A stretch of 64,000 nucleotides of DNA, from contig NZ_JAAUVI010000009.1 of NCBI RefSeq assembly GCF_021352225.1, forward strand, positions 111,206 through 175,205, written 5' to 3'. The notes below the pieces were generated by a model. That model saw nothing but the letters and a program-made list of their open reading frames with translations, had not been told where the DNA came from and made no database searches. The DNA is from Methylobacterium sp. C25 (GTDB taxonomy: Bacteria > Pseudomonadota > Alphaproteobacteria > Rhizobiales > Beijerinckiaceae). The position numbers and the translations under genes were made by a program. This document shows positions 7,526 through 20,498 of this stretch, one piece after another (within the stretch, counting starts at the first letter, position 1; each line of letters begins with the position of its first letter).

Positions 7526-8007
7526 AGAGGTGATACTTCCGGTGATACACGCCTCTAGGAATGTTGATTTACTTCCTTTATAACCAATACCTTAGCACCT
7601 AGTGTTCAGTGCCTATAGTCCTCTCCTGGGCACCACTCGCTGAAATCATCTTTGATTTCTTTGCGACTATTCTCCTGAATGCCCACCGGTTCGACGGCCC
7701 GCGAAAAGTGGGCACTTCTGTATTCGCTTCGATTGATCAGCTGAATACCAGCCGCTGCCTTTCGACGTGAACGGCTGGCCAACCTCGATCACGAAAAAAA
7801 GCGTCAGGTGCTTGCTTGGGTTGGACGTCGATCGCTTCTCGCGGCATCGCGAGCACGGCCCTTCAGGCGTTACCGGCTTTGTGTTGCGGCCGATGTGCTG
7901 CGTGTAGCGGAGACAGCCGCCTCGCATGCGCCGGTGTCGGGATGGCTGACCGGCGTTATGATGAAGCCCTGGGAGGCCTAAACCCCGAGAAAGTACAAGG
8001 ACTCGCT
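7526..8007. other. Gap at the right edge of the low-GC island
   Basis: The AT content falls towards chromosomal values across this stretch. Frames on both strands are open in part but lack ribosome-binding sites and motifs. No tRNA or obvious attachment repeat is seen, so the island end cannot be fixed. Confidence 0.4.
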
Positions 8008-8208
8008 TTATCTCGTCAGTGGCGCAGATTTCGGCACGCGCTTTGGTGCGGCCCGCAATCGCAGCAGCATTAAAGCCCCACATGCAGCCACCGCTGAAGC
8101 GCTCCCGCAAAGCATTGCGGCAATCAACGCGAAGATAGCGCCCTGCGCCCAAAACGCTGGGACGGCGATCGCTGCTCCCACCAGGGCGCTGAACAATATC
8201 AAAAGCAT
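8008..8208 (-). CDS. Small predicted membrane protein
   Basis: The 66-residue product starts MLLILFSALVGAAIAVPAFW and has a second hydrophobic helix ending in CGALMLLRLRA, then a basic tail (APKRVPKSAPLTR). Two membrane helices with the positive tail predict an inner-membrane peptide with a cytoplasmic C-terminus. It lies downstream of the sensor kinase gene on the same strand but 160 bases away. No family is recognised. Confidence 0.45.
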   Translation of the reverse strand: MLLILFSALVGAAIAVPAFWAQGAIFALIAAMLCGSASAVAACGALMLLRLRAAPKRVPKSAPLTR

Positions 8209-8368
8209 AGCTTTTACCGGCAGAAGCTAACGATTCATCACGACACTGTTGGGACCAATCGTTTACGAAGTCCTAACGGGGGCGTTTGATCCGTCATCAC
8301 TGCATTTTGATCCCCTGCCGAGCCCGGCGGAGCCGCTGGCGAACGCTACGGGAGGGTGCGTCAGAGAG

Positions 8369-9718
8369 CTATGCAGGCGATCCCACTTGGGATCGAACAC
8401 TTGCGCGGCAGCCCGGCGCGTTGTCCTCGAGAGCGAATTCGAGGTTGTGAAGCCGTGCGATCGAGTCGACGAGGCTGAGGCCGATTCCAAAGCCGGAATA
8501 CGAGCGGACCCTGTTGCTTCGCTGATAGCGCTGCTTCACCCGGTCGACTTCCTCCGGCTTGATCCCGCAACCATTGTCCGCAACGCAGAGCCCTGGCGGA
8601 TCGGCCATTGCGGTGAGTTGCACCCATCCTCCTCGCGGCGTGAACTTGATGCCGTTGTCGACGAGGTTGCTCACGGCCTCGAACAGGAGACTCGCATCAC
8701 CATCGACAATCGCTGGCTCCGCCGGCCTCGTCCAGATCAGCGACACGCCTTTGTCGGCGGCGATCGGCGCATAGTATTCGAAGGCGTCGTCGAGGATGCG
8801 GACGAGATCCGTGCGGGCGAAGGCCGATCGCCTGACCCGGTCCTCCAGTTCCGAGATCCGCAGAAGCGCCGAGAACCGAACCACGATCTGCCGGAGTTCC
8901 CCCACGACATCCTCGTTCACGGCGCGAAAGTCTTCTGCGGTCTTGGCATTTCGCAGCGAGCGCTCCAGGCTCGCCATCACCCGCGTCAGCGGCGTGCGCA
9001 GGTCATGCGCGATATTCTCGTTGACGCCTTTCACCTCTCTCATCAGCCGCTCGAGCTGGTTGAGCATCTCGTTGACAACATTGGTGAGGTGCCCGAGATC
9101 GGCCGACAACCCGCGTTGCGGCAGCCGCTCCGAGAGGTCGCCGCGCATGATCTGCTCGGCCGAGAAGGTGATGGCCTCAATCTGGCGCAGGGAACCGACG
9201 CCGAAGACGATGGCGCCGACGATCCCTATGGCTACGGTGCCGCCGGCACCCCACGCGAACGTATCGACGAGCGCCGTTTCGAGGGCTTCGAGCACCTTGG
9301 CGGAACGGCTGACCAGAAGCAGGTTACCGTCCGGCAGCCGGTTGAGCATGCTGTAGAAGGGAAGCGTCTCGCCATTCACCGTCTGAGTCAGCTCGAACGG
9401 CCTGTCGATCGGGGCCGGCCGGGGAAACGGCAGTTCTGCGCCCGCGATACGTTTCCCCTCCGGGGTGAACACCGTGAGCGGCCGTCCGCCCTGCTCGAAG
9501 GCCTGCCAGGTATCCGTGCGCTCGCGCAACTGCGCGCTGCTCAGCCGGCTCAGGCGCGCGGATTCCCAGCGCACCCATTCATAGGCTGAGGTGCGCCCAT
9601 AGCTCCGGGTTTCGAGGAAGAGGAAGCCGAACAGGGCGAGCGAGGCAGCTCCGAAGGTGGCGAAGAACAGGAGCGCGACGTGAAACCCGCTCGTGCGGTG
9701 GAGATCACGCAGCCGCAC
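8369..9718 (-). CDS. Sensor histidine kinase (HAMP, HisKA, HATPase)
   Basis: The protein has 449 residues. An N-terminal membrane helix (HVALLFFATFGAASLALFGF) is followed by a periplasmic domain of about 120 residues, a second helix (GGTVAIGIVGAIVFGVGSL), a HAMP region and the H-box NENIAHDLRTPLTRV. The ATPase domain carries the N-box (SNLVDNGIKFTP), G1 (VADNGCGI) and G2 (SGFGIGLSLV). It is the last gene of a leftward set: its start overlaps the response regulator by 14 bases, and the RND pump genes lie upstream. This suggests that it senses an envelope or efflux-related signal and phosphorylates the neighbouring regulator. The true stimulus cannot be read from the sequence. Confidence 0.93.
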   Translation of the reverse strand: MRLRDLHRTSGFHVALLFFATFGAASLALFGFLFLETRSYGRTSAYEWVRWESARLSRLSSAQLRERTDTWQAFEQGGRPLTVFTPEGKRIAGAELPFPRPAPIDRPFELTQTVNGETLPFYSMLNRLPDGNLLLVSRSAKVLEALETALVDTFAWGAGGTVAIGIVGAIVFGVGSLRQIEAITFSAEQIMRGDLSERLPQRGLSADLGHLTNVVNEMLNQLERLMREVKGVNENIAHDLRTPLTRVMASLERSLRNAKTAEDFRAVNEDVVGELRQIVVRFSALLRISELEDRVRRSAFARTDLVRILDDAFEYYAPIAADKGVSLIWTRPAEPAIVDGDASLLFEAVSNLVDNGIKFTPRGGWVQLTAMADPPGLCVADNGCGIKPEEVDRVKQRYQRSNRVRSYSGFGIGLSLVDSIARLHNLEFALEDNAPGCRASVRSQVGSPA

Positions 9719-10385
9719 GGAGGATGAAGCCCGTGTTGCGCACCGTATGGATGCAGGGGTTCAGGCCATCCGGGTCGAGCTTCTTGCGGATCTTGCCGAT
9801 ATGGACGTCGATCACGCTCGACTGATGGTTGAAGCTGTAGCCCCAGACGGATTCGAAGATCATCGTCCGGCTGACCAGCGTGTTGGCATTGCGCATCAGG
9901 AACTCGACGATCGCGAACTCCTTCGGCAGCAGGTCGATCTCGCGATCGCCGCGGAACAGCACGCGATCGATCAGGTCGAGACGAAGATCGCCGACGACGA
10001 GTTCGCTGAGCGCGTCCACCGCGACGCTGCGGCGTGCCAGGGCATCGACGCGCGCCGTCAGCTCGATGAACTCGAAGGGCTTTGCGAGGTAATCGTCGCC
10101 GCCCGCCCGCAGGCCGTCGACGCGCTCGTTCACCGCCGACAGGGCACTGAGGATCAGCACCGGCGTCGCGATCTTCGCCTCGCGCAACCGGCCGAGGACG
10201 GCCAGCCCGTCGATCTCCGGGAGCATGCGATCGAGGACGATCACGTCAAACTTGCCCTCCATCGCCTTCTTCAGGCCCGTCGTGCCCGTGGGCGCGTCGT
10301 CGACGCGAAACCCATGGTCCGACAGAGCCGAGCCGATCTCGGCTGCGACGCGCTTGTCGTCCTCGATGATCAGTACGCGCGCCAT
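9705..10385 (-). CDS. OmpR/PhoB-family response regulator
   Basis: The receiver domain opens MARVLIIEDDKRVA and keeps the acidic pair, the phospho-acceptor Asp in FDVIVLDRMLPEIDG, the Thr/Ser position (ILILSALS) and the Lys in YLAKPFEF. A C-terminal winged helix (LDLIDRVLFRGDREIDLLPKEFAIVEFLMRN and the ending typical of Trans_reg_C) binds DNA. The frame extends upstream to 10454, but the ATG at 10385 has AGGAG at good spacing and matches the usual start of the family. It overlaps the kinase gene and lies 132 bases downstream of the membrane-fusion gene. It probably controls the RND operon upstream. Confidence 0.93.
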   Translation of the reverse strand: MARVLIIEDDKRVAAEIGSALSDHGFRVDDAPTGTTGLKKAMEGKFDVIVLDRMLPEIDGLAVLGRLREAKIATPVLILSALSAVNERVDGLRAGGDDYLAKPFEFIELTARVDALARRSVAVDALSELVVGDLRLDLIDRVLFRGDREIDLLPKEFAIVEFLMRNANTLVSRTMIFESVWGYSFNHQSSVIDVHIGKIRKKLDPDGLNPCIHTVRNTGFILRAAA

Positions 10386-10517
10386 GGCACGTCTCCTGTT
10401 GCAGTCAGGCTTGTTGCGCATGGGCTTAGATAGGCAGTCGTCTAACGAAGCCATGCGGCGAAGTACGCGTTTGCCGTGTGCACGGTGCAGACCCGTTCGG
10501 CGTCCAAAGTCGTCCGG

Positions 10518-11881
10518 TCATTCCGCCCGGGCCTCCACCGCGGCCACGGGCCGGATCGCGGCAGGTTCAGCCAGGGCGACCTTGCCCCCATCCTGCAGAT
10601 CGGCCGGCGGGCTGAGGACCAGCGTCTCGCCGCCGGTCAGTCCGTTGCGCAGCTCCAGCGTCGTGCCGAGGTCTCGTGCGATCTCCACCGGTTCCAACTT
10701 CACCGTGTCTCCCGGCTCGACGACCGCGACCCGCGTACCCTTCGCATCGAACACCAGGGCCTCCGAGGGGATGACGACACTAGGTTGTTTCCGCGGGACG
10801 TCGAAGCTCACGGCCACATACAGACCCGGCCGCAAGTTTCCATCAGCATTTGGTACATCCACCTCCGTCGTCAGCGTGCGTGCGGACGAACGGAGCGCGA
10901 CGGAACTCCGAGATACGGTTCCGGAGAAGGTCTTGCCCGGCATCTGCGGCACGGCGACGCTGGCCGCCACGCCGTCGTGAATGTCGATCGCCGCGTATTG
11001 CGGGATCTGGACCGCGACGCGCAGCACCGCTTCGCTCTCGATCGAGAAGAGTGGTGTGTTCGACCCCGTATCGGCATGCACGAGGTCGCCGACATCGACC
11101 TTGCGATCCGTGATGATCCCGTCGAAGGGCGCGGTGACGTTCTCGAAGCCAGTCAAGGCGCCGAGGCGGTCCACGGTGGCCTGCTGGGCGGCGAGGTTGG
11201 CTTCCGCGACCTTCACCCGCGCCTGCGCCGCGTTGAGGGTCGCGTTCGCGGTGAGCACCTTGGCGCGGCTCGTATCGGCAGTCTGCTTCGAGGCCCAGCC
11301 CTGGCCGGCGAGCGTGGAGGTCCGGGTATCCGTGACGCTGGCGAGCGTCACGTCGGCCTTGGCCTGGTCGACGTTTGCCTTGGCTTCGACCACCTGCGCC
11401 TGCATCTGGCCGAGCTGGGCCTGGGCCTGATGGAGTTGCTCGTCGAGGTCGGGCGCGGCGATCCGCACGAGCAGATCGCCCTTCTTCACCCGGGAGCCGA
11501 TATCGACCTTGCGTTCAGCGACATACCCGGTGGCGCGAGCGAAGACGTCGGCCTTGTCGAAAGCCTCCGTCTGGCCCGGCAACGTCAGCCGCATCGGCGC
11601 ATCGTCGCGGCTCGCGGCAATGGTGCGGACCTGTGGGACGAAGTCCACGGCCTCCGCCTGGGTTTCCTCGGCGGCACTGACCTCGCCCCAGTGATGCCAG
11701 CCGCCGAGGCCGAGCAATCCGCCGAGGGCGAGGACGGCGAGCGCGAAAGGCAGCTTGCGCGGCGGCGGCACGTCCTGGTGGGCCAGGGCGGCGTCTGCGT
11801 GATCCGATCCCAGCGGGTCGGCCTCGATCGCCCGACGCTCGGCCCCCGTCGGGTGCGGGACGCCAGGGTCCATCATGTCGC

Positions 11882-11885
<4 letters not shown>
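10518..11885 (-). CDS. RND efflux membrane fusion protein (HlyD/AcrA family)
   Basis: This 455-residue periplasmic adaptor has a cytoplasmic N-terminal tail, one membrane anchor (FALAVLALGGLLGLGGW) and the biotinyl-lipoyl half motifs (GYVAERKVDIGSRVKKGDLLVRI and FDGIITDRKVDVGDLV). Between them lies a long coiled-coil hairpin rich in Ala/Gln, followed by the beta-barrel and membrane-proximal domains. It links an inner-membrane RND pump to an outer-membrane channel. It overlaps the permease gene by four bases (ATGA). The order permease then adaptor is the reverse of the common adaptor-first order. No outer-membrane factor gene is present in the window, so a TolC-type channel must be supplied from elsewhere. 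Confidence 0.93.
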
Positions 11886-15154
<3,269 letters not shown>

Positions 15155-15592
15155 CGCGATACGCCGACTCTGACTGTGGGAGATTCCGGCAGCCCGAAGG
15201 CTTCCGTGCGATCACGATCCAAGGCCGAAGGCTCATCGCCGACACCCGATCGATCACGGTGACAACAATCGAGTAAGTCGAAGGCTCGGCTGTCTCCAAT
15301 GAATTCGGCTTCAATGTTGAAAATCGATTTTTGTTTTAAGAATGCCACCCACCTGCGGAGCTGAGACCGAGCACCTTTCTCCTTCTGACTTCAGGAAAAT
15401 CGGCCACTGGCATTTTGAATACGCTTTCAAGGATAAATCCGATTTCAAAGACCGAAAGTTTATGAATTAAATAAATCGCTATTCATTTGTTCGTTTTGAA
15501 AATCAGCAGCATTGTTGTCTCAAGCGATCGGCAGAGAATATTCACACGCCGGACGCTCGACTAACAAAGTATAGATTACCGGAGAAAATCGA
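15155..15592. other. Divergent intergenic region
   Basis: The 438-base gap separates the leftward RND operon from the rightward secreted-protein gene and must hold both promoters. The right part (about 15300-15560) is distinctly AT-rich. No palindrome clear enough to call an operator was found, and no gene is supported. Confidence 0.5.
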
Positions 15593-15931
15593 ATGTCCCT
15601 CTCGTCCCGCTCCGTGCTGACGGCCGCTTTCGCGTTCGGATCCTTGTGCGCTCTCTCGATCGGCGCCAATGCCCAGCCTCTGCTGCATCACGCCATTCAT
15701 CACACCAGCCAGCATGCCCAGGCCGTCCGCGAGGAGCAGCCGGGCCCCTACGTGAATACCGGCTTCGCGGAGACCCCGCGCGAATACGAAGGCGCCTCGC
15801 GCCGCGCGTGGATCGGCGGCGAGCGTGACGACGACAGCGCCAATGCCAAGAACCCGGCGCTGCCCTGGTACGAGCGCGGCCGCGGAAGCGAGACCGGCGG
15901 CCCGGCCCGCATGCTGATCGGCGGCGAATGA
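15593..15931 (+). CDS. Small secreted protein with signal peptide
   Basis: The 112-residue product has a signal peptide (MSLSSRSVLTAAFAFGSLCA ending ANA) with likely cleavage before QPLLHHAIHH. The mature protein is His-rich at its start and then hydrophilic with Arg, Glu and Gly (TPREYEGASRRAWIGGERDD). A GGAG sequence lies eight bases before the ATG, and a hairpin terminator follows at 15954-15980. The His cluster could bind metal, but no family is recognised. Two further secreted or outer-membrane genes follow on the same strand. Confidence 0.75.
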   Translation: MSLSSRSVLTAAFAFGSLCALSIGANAQPLLHHAIHHTSQHAQAVREEQPGPYVNTGFAETPREYEGASRRAWIGGERDDDSANAKNPALPWYERGRGSETGGPARMLIGGE

Positions 15932-15953
15932 GCCCTCGCGCCCCGTAAGCGAA

Positions 15954-15980
15954 CCTCGCCCGAAATCCGCTCGGGCGAGG
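15954..15980 (+). terminator. Rho-independent terminator
   Basis: A perfect 10-base stem (CCTCGCCCGA with TCGGGCGAGG) closes a 7-base loop and is followed by TCTTCC. It lies 23 bases after the stop of the secreted-protein gene at 15593-15931. Confidence 0.75.
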
Positions 15981-16062
15981 TCTTCCGATTCGATCCGTTT
16001 CCAGGCTGTCGCGACGTCGATCGCCAAGGCGGCCATCCCCCTTCGATCTTGGATGTCAGACC

Positions 16063-16347
16063 ATGCGCATTGCGCTCCCGGCCGCTCTGGCGGCCGTTCT
16101 CCTCGGCTGCGCCAGCCCCGCTTTCGCCGAAAGCCGAATCCCGGCAGGCGGGGCTTTCATGAACAGCTACACTTCGGACCCTTATTTCGATCCGAAGTCA
16201 GTCTGGTCTCAGGAGCACTCGCGAGGCGATATCGGCGGACAGGTCATGCTGGCGGAGCCACCCGGCTATCCGCGGGCCTGCGACATCTTCGATGCCGACT
16301 GCGCTGCGCGCCGCCATCGACTGCTCTCGCATATGGGGCACAGATAA
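16063..16347 (+). CDS. Small secreted or lipid-anchored protein
   Basis: The 94-residue product starts MRIALPAALAAVLLGCASPA followed by FAESRIPAGG. It can be read as a lipoprotein (LLGC, Cys16) or as an ordinary signal peptide cleaved after AFA; the AFA-E junction is the stronger site. The mature part is short and polar, ending in a Cys-containing segment (ACDIFDADCAARRHR) that may form a disulfide. I do not recognise a family. Confidence 0.7.
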   Translation: MRIALPAALAAVLLGCASPAFAESRIPAGGAFMNSYTSDPYFDPKSVWSQEHSRGDIGGQVMLAEPPGYPRACDIFDADCAARRHRLLSHMGHR

Positions 16348-16545
16348 GCCGCTCTCCTAACCGTAGACAAAACCCAGCCTTACAAGTAACGATTGCAAAA
16401 TATAGCCCGCAAATAAACCCTGGTTTTGAAAATAAAATATGTTTTAATTGATGATGAACCGCAGCATCTCTTAAATATTCACTGTAAATGCCGATCGACT
16501 CATCGAAACGGCATTACAACACCTTGGGCTGGGGCTGATTTCGCT

Positions 16546-18141
16546 ATGAACCGTCTTTCCTGGATGCTCCGATCGTGCGTCGGAGCAACGATCGCCTGCG
16601 GACTTCTGACAGGGGCCGCTTCGGCGGCGGCCGATGCGACGGATGCGAGACTGGAGGCGCTGCAGAAGCAGATCGCCGCCATGCAACACGAGATCTCGAT
16701 GCTGAAGCGGCGGCCGACCGGGCCTGCCGTGAACACGTCGATCGGTCCCGGGCATCAGTCGCGCATGGCGCGGCGGGAAGAGGCCGTGCAAGGGATTCCA
16801 GGCTCCGAGGGTCGGTCTCCCGCCTTCCTGCAGGCCGAGGCCCTGTGCGAAGGCCCGGCGATCCCTGTCGGCCACGTCTGCTTCACGCCGGGCGGCTTCC
16901 TCGAATTGACGGGGTTCTATCGCAACCCGAACGAAGCGGCGGATATCGGCAGCAATTTCGGCGGTATCCCCTTCCGGAATTCGCCGCTGGCTCACGAGGG
17001 TGAATTCCGGTTCAGCGCCCGGCAAAGCCGCATCTCCGGCCTCGTCACCGCCATGATCGATCCGAGCCTGAAGATTTCCGCCTATGGCGAGGCGGACTTC
17101 CTCGGCGCCGCGGTGACATCGAACAACCGTGAATCCAACAGCTATGTCCCGCGAATTCGCCAGCTCTGGGCGGCCTTCGACGACAAGGATCTCGGCATCC
17201 AGGTCCTGGCGGGTCAGGCCTACACGCTCATGACCACGAACCTCTCGGGCATCACGGCCACCAAAGAGCAGACGCCTTTGACGATCGACGCCCAGTTCGT
17301 GCCCGGCTTCAACTGGGCTCGCATGCCCCAGGTTCGCGTCGTGGATAACGTCGCACCGGGCATCTGGGCTGCGGCCGCGCTCGAGGCGTCCCAGACGCTC
17401 GTGCCCGGCGGAGCGTTCGTCGTCCCGGCCGGCATCAATCTGACCAATGCCGGCGATCCCGCCGGATTGAACAACTCGACGACCACTTACTCCGTGAACC
17501 AGGCACCCGACGTGTCGGCCAAACTCGCCTTCGAGCCAGGCTGGGGGCACTACGAGATCAAGGGCATCGCACGCTGGTTCAACGATCGGGCCATCGGACA
17601 TTCCTACGACGACATGGGCTACGGGATCGGCGCTTCGGCCACCATGCCGATCGTCCGGGACTATCTCGATCTCCAGCTGAGCGGCTTGTTCGGGCGTGGC
17701 ATCGGCCGATACGGCTCGGCGCAACTGCCGGACGTCGCCCTGCGCGCGGATGGATCGGTGGTTGCGATTCCGATGTTCCAGACACTCGCAGGTCTCATCG
17801 GGCACGTCTCTCCGGGCTTCGACGTCTACGCCTATGCCGGCTGGGAGCATGCCGAACGGACCGGCGCGCTGAGCCTCTCAGGCTACGGCTCGCCGACGCT
17901 CAACAACTCCGGCTGCGATATCGAAGGCGCGCTTGCAGCGACCTGCCAAGCCGAGAGCCGCGATGTGAAGCAGATCGCCGGCGGCTTCTGGCATGACGTC
18001 TACAAGGGCAGCTACGGCCGCGTGGCCGCAGGCGGCGAGGTGTCCTACACCACCCGCGACGCCTTCCGCGGCTTGGCCGGTGTCGACCCCTCGGCCCACA
18101 TGGTCATCGGCCTCGCCTCCCTTCGCTACTATCCGTTCTGA
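16546..18141 (+). CDS. Outer-membrane porin (alphaproteobacterial Porin_2 type)
   Basis: The 531-residue precursor starts MNRLSWMLRSCVGATIACGL with signal cleavage near ASA-AADA. A short coiled coil follows (LEALQKQIAAMQHEISMLKRR), which in porins of this type trimerises in the periplasm. Next come the hallmark start of the barrel (CFTPGGFLELTGFYRNPNE) and many alternating beta strands, ending in YYPF with a terminal aromatic residue as required for BAM insertion. The frame extends upstream to 16426, but the signal peptide decides for the ATG at 16546. It probably acts as a general or anion-selective porin. Confidence 0.9.
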   Translation: MNRLSWMLRSCVGATIACGLLTGAASAAADATDARLEALQKQIAAMQHEISMLKRRPTGPAVNTSIGPGHQSRMARREEAVQGIPGSEGRSPAFLQAEALCEGPAIPVGHVCFTPGGFLELTGFYRNPNEAADIGSNFGGIPFRNSPLAHEGEFRFSARQSRISGLVTAMIDPSLKISAYGEADFLGAAVTSNNRESNSYVPRIRQLWAAFDDKDLGIQVLAGQAYTLMTTNLSGITATKEQTPLTIDAQFVPGFNWARMPQVRVVDNVAPGIWAAAALEASQTLVPGGAFVVPAGINLTNAGDPAGLNNSTTTYSVNQAPDVSAKLAFEPGWGHYEIKGIARWFNDRAIGHSYDDMGYGIGASATMPIVRDYLDLQLSGLFGRGIGRYGSAQLPDVALRADGSVVAIPMFQTLAGLIGHVSPGFDVYAYAGWEHAERTGALSLSGYGSPTLNNSGCDIEGALAATCQAESRDVKQIAGGFWHDVYKGSYGRVAAGGEVSYTTRDAFRGLAGVDPSAHMVIGLASLRYYPF

Positions 18142-18176
18142 GACGCAGCGGGTTTCCTCCCATATCATCCCGCCAC

Positions 18177-18218
18177 GTCCGATCCCTCCTCGAGCGCAGG
18201 TTCGAGGAGGGATCGGAC
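18177..18218 (+). terminator. Strong hairpin after porin gene
   Basis: A perfect 17-base stem running from GTCCGATCCC to GGGATCGGAC surrounds an 8-base loop, 35 bases after the porin stop. No T-run follows (TGTATG), so it may be a processed mRNA end or stabilising stem as much as an intrinsic terminator. Confidence 0.65.
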
Positions 18219-18785
18219 TGTATGTTGCGCATGCGCTGACCGGCGCAGACGCCGATGACGTCCATGGCCGCGAGCCCGGCGTCAGGACGGCGGCTCGCCG
18301 CGCCATCGGTCGCCCAATCTTGCAAGTCGTCCGAACCGCGCTCCGGCTCCGCATGTCCGGAAACCGCCTTGCCACGGCTCGTCGACGCTCGCCTCGGATT
18401 GGCACCGCTCGTTGCCGATTCGTCCGCCCGAACTCAGCCAAACAAAATGGGCCAGCCGGAATGCCGACTGGCCCTAGTCATTTCAGGTCTCGAAAAAAGC
18501 GGTGGGTGCCGCTCGTCCAACGGAATCCGGAGAAGCTCCGTTGGCACATCAACAATCCGGCGGGATCGGATTGTTCTTCCTGTTAACGCCGGAGTGGATG
18601 CGCGCCAATTAAAATCCAATTTTCTTTCCAAAACGAATTCATTTCTATCTCCGAACGACAATAAGTTTTGAAATCGGAACTTTTATTCACAAAACTCTGC
18701 TTGGATCTCACAGTATCCGGTAAAATACTCGGCTCCATCGAGGCAAGAGCGCTTCAATAGCGCTTGCATGAGACAGGAGCCGATC
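18219..18785. other. Gap between porin and small secreted protein gene
   Basis: No convincing gene is present; frames in the left part are shadows without start signals. The right half (about 18590-18720) becomes AT-rich and probably holds the promoter of the gene at 18786. Confidence 0.45.
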
Positions 18786-19040
18786 ATGAAGGGCATCATT
18801 GTTCCCGCCACCGTGCTGTTCGCTGCGCTGGGGAGCTCGGCCGCCTTGGCGAATGGATCGGGCGATTCCGGTCTTCGGGCCGAACTTCAGAACCCGTCCC
18901 TGATCGAACCGGGCCACAACGCCTACAGCATCGAGCGCGGCTACGCCGGCGAGCATATGGGCAGCTACTCGTCCTACCGCCCGCGGGGCGCCTGGGCCGC
19001 ACATCCCGGCTATCGCCGCCGCCGTCCGTCCTTTTGGTAA
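18786..19040 (+). CDS. Small secreted protein, Tyr/Arg-rich C-terminus
   Basis: The 84-residue precursor starts MKGIIVPATVLFAALGSSAA with likely cleavage after ALA. The mature part includes a Tyr/Gly/Ser-rich stretch (NAYSIERGYAGEHMGSYSSY) and ends in a basic, aromatic tail (YRRRRPSFW). AGGAG lies at good spacing before the ATG at 18786; a start six codons upstream would add only MRQEPI. The family is not recognised, but composition and signal resemble the two secreted proteins at 15593 and 16063. Confidence 0.7.
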   Translation: MKGIIVPATVLFAALGSSAALANGSGDSGLRAELQNPSLIEPGHNAYSIERGYAGEHMGSYSSYRPRGAWAAHPGYRRRRPSFW

Positions 19041-19190
19041 GCGCCGGGAACGATCGTCAGTTCGCGATTGTCGGGAGAGCTTCGCGTGAAAACCGTACGG
19101 AGGGCGTGTCCCGGCGCTACACTCACGCGATAGCGCCAAGGCTGACGGGAGCCCCGCGCGATCAGGCAAGACCTCGGCGGCGCGGCCGTC

Positions 19191-20498
19191 TCACTTTTCG
19201 CGGAACGCGCGCCGGGCCTGATCGGCCAGCGGTTTTGTGAGGTAAGAGAAGACTGTCCGATCGGCCGTGCGGATGAACGCTTCCACCGGCATGCCGGGCA
19301 TCAGCTTAGCCCCGTCGAGGCGGCTGAGCTCGTCTTTCGAGACGCCGAGGCGGACGAGGTAGTAGTAGCTGCCCGTGCGCTTGTCCTCGCTGACGTCGGC
19401 GGCGATGCGGGTGACGCGGCCATTCAGCTCGGGCGTCGTGCGCTGGTCGAAGCTCGGGAAGCGCAGACCGGCGCCCTGGCCGAGTCGCAGGCGGTCGATG
19501 TCCTGGGGTGCGACGCGCACATCGACGACGAGGGAATCGGCGGTCGGAACGATCAGCATGATCGGCTCGCCCGGCGAGATCACACCGCCGCGGGTATGGA
19601 CTGAGAGCTCGTGCACGTAGCCGCCCTGCGGCGAGCGGATGTCGATGCGCTTGAGCTGGTCGAGGGCAGTGATCTTCTGCTCGGTGAGGGTCGCAGACTT
19701 GGCGCGGATCTCCGCCAGTTCCTTGGCGACGTCGCTGCGCAGGTTCTGCTCGAGCTGGATGATCTGCAGCTCGGTCTCGGAGATCTTGCCCTTGGTCTGG
19801 GCGATATTGGCGACGAGCAGGCCGCGCTCGCCCTTTAGCCGCGAGATGTCACGTTCGAGGGCGGTAAGACGGGTCAGCTGGATGAGGTTCTTCTTCCAGA
19901 GATCCTGCACACCCTCGTATTCGCGATTGATGATCGCGGATTCCTGTTCCTTGCCGGCGGCCTGCTCGGTGAGCCCTTTGATCTCCTCCTGAAGCTGGCC
20001 GACGCGTTCCTTCAATTGCGCCTTCTGACCCTGGAGGGCGTCACGCCGGAAGTGGAACAGCCGGCGCTCGCCCTCGACGATGCGGGCGACGTCCGGGCCA
20101 GCTTCCGTCAGTTCGGCGGGGAAATCGACCTCGTCGAGTCCGTCGCGCTCGGCCTCCAGGCGCGCTCGGCGGGCGGATAGTTCGAAGAGGCTCTTGCTGA
20201 CGCTGTCGTAGGTCGCCTGGGCCGTGGTGGCGTCGAGGCGGATCAGCAGGTCGCCGGCCTGGACGCGGGCACCCTCCTGCACGTTCAGTTCGGCGACGAC
20301 GCCGCCGGTCGGGTGCTGGACCTTCTTGATATTGGTCTCGACCACGAGCGAACCGGTGGCGATGATGGCGCCGGAGAGGTCGGTGGTGCCGGCCCAGGCT
20401 CCGGCGCCCGTCGCCACTGCGATCACTGCGAGCACGCCCGCCATGTGCCGCCGCAGGGAGCGGCGGGTGCCGCGGGTGAGATCCGCTTCGGTGCTCAT
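19191..20498 (-). CDS. Type I secretion membrane fusion protein (HlyD/PrtE family)
   Basis: The 435-residue protein has an N-terminal cytoplasmic stretch, a membrane helix (GVLAVIAVATGAGAWAG), a lipoyl half motif (VVAELNVQEGARVQAGDLLIRLDA), a long coiled coil of about 200 residues and the C-terminal HlyD beta domain with GMPVEAFIRTADRTVFSYLTKPLADQ. The ending is typical of PrtE/HlyD adaptors of type I secretion. It overlaps the ABC gene by four bases, so the two form a unit. It connects the inner-membrane exporter to a TolC-like channel, which is not encoded here. The likely cargo is the large repeat protein immediately upstream. Confidence 0.93.
   Translation of the reverse strand: MSTEADLTRGTRRSLRRHMAGVLAVIAVATGAGAWAGTTDLSGAIIATGSLVVETNIKKVQHPTGGVVAELNVQEGARVQAGDLLIRLDATTAQATYDSVSKSLFELSARRARLEAERDGLDEVDFPAELTEAGPDVARIVEGERRLFHFRRDALQGQKAQLKERVGQLQEEIKGLTEQAAGKEQESAIINREYEGVQDLWKKNLIQLTRLTALERDISRLKGERGLLVANIAQTKGKISETELQIIQLEQNLRSDVAKELAEIRAKSATLTEQKITALDQLKRIDIRSPQGGYVHELSVHTRGGVISPGEPIMLIVPTADSLVVDVRVAPQDIDRLRLGQGAGLRFPSFDQRTTPELNGRVTRIAADVSEDKRTGSYYYLVRLGVSKDELSRLDGAKLMPGMPVEAFIRTADRTVFSYLTKPLADQARRAFREK

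Noticed and set aside
8249..9589. 446-codon plus-strand frame opposite the sensor kinase
   Set aside because: Low-complexity composition and full overlap with a kinase gene that has all its motifs; a shadow frame.
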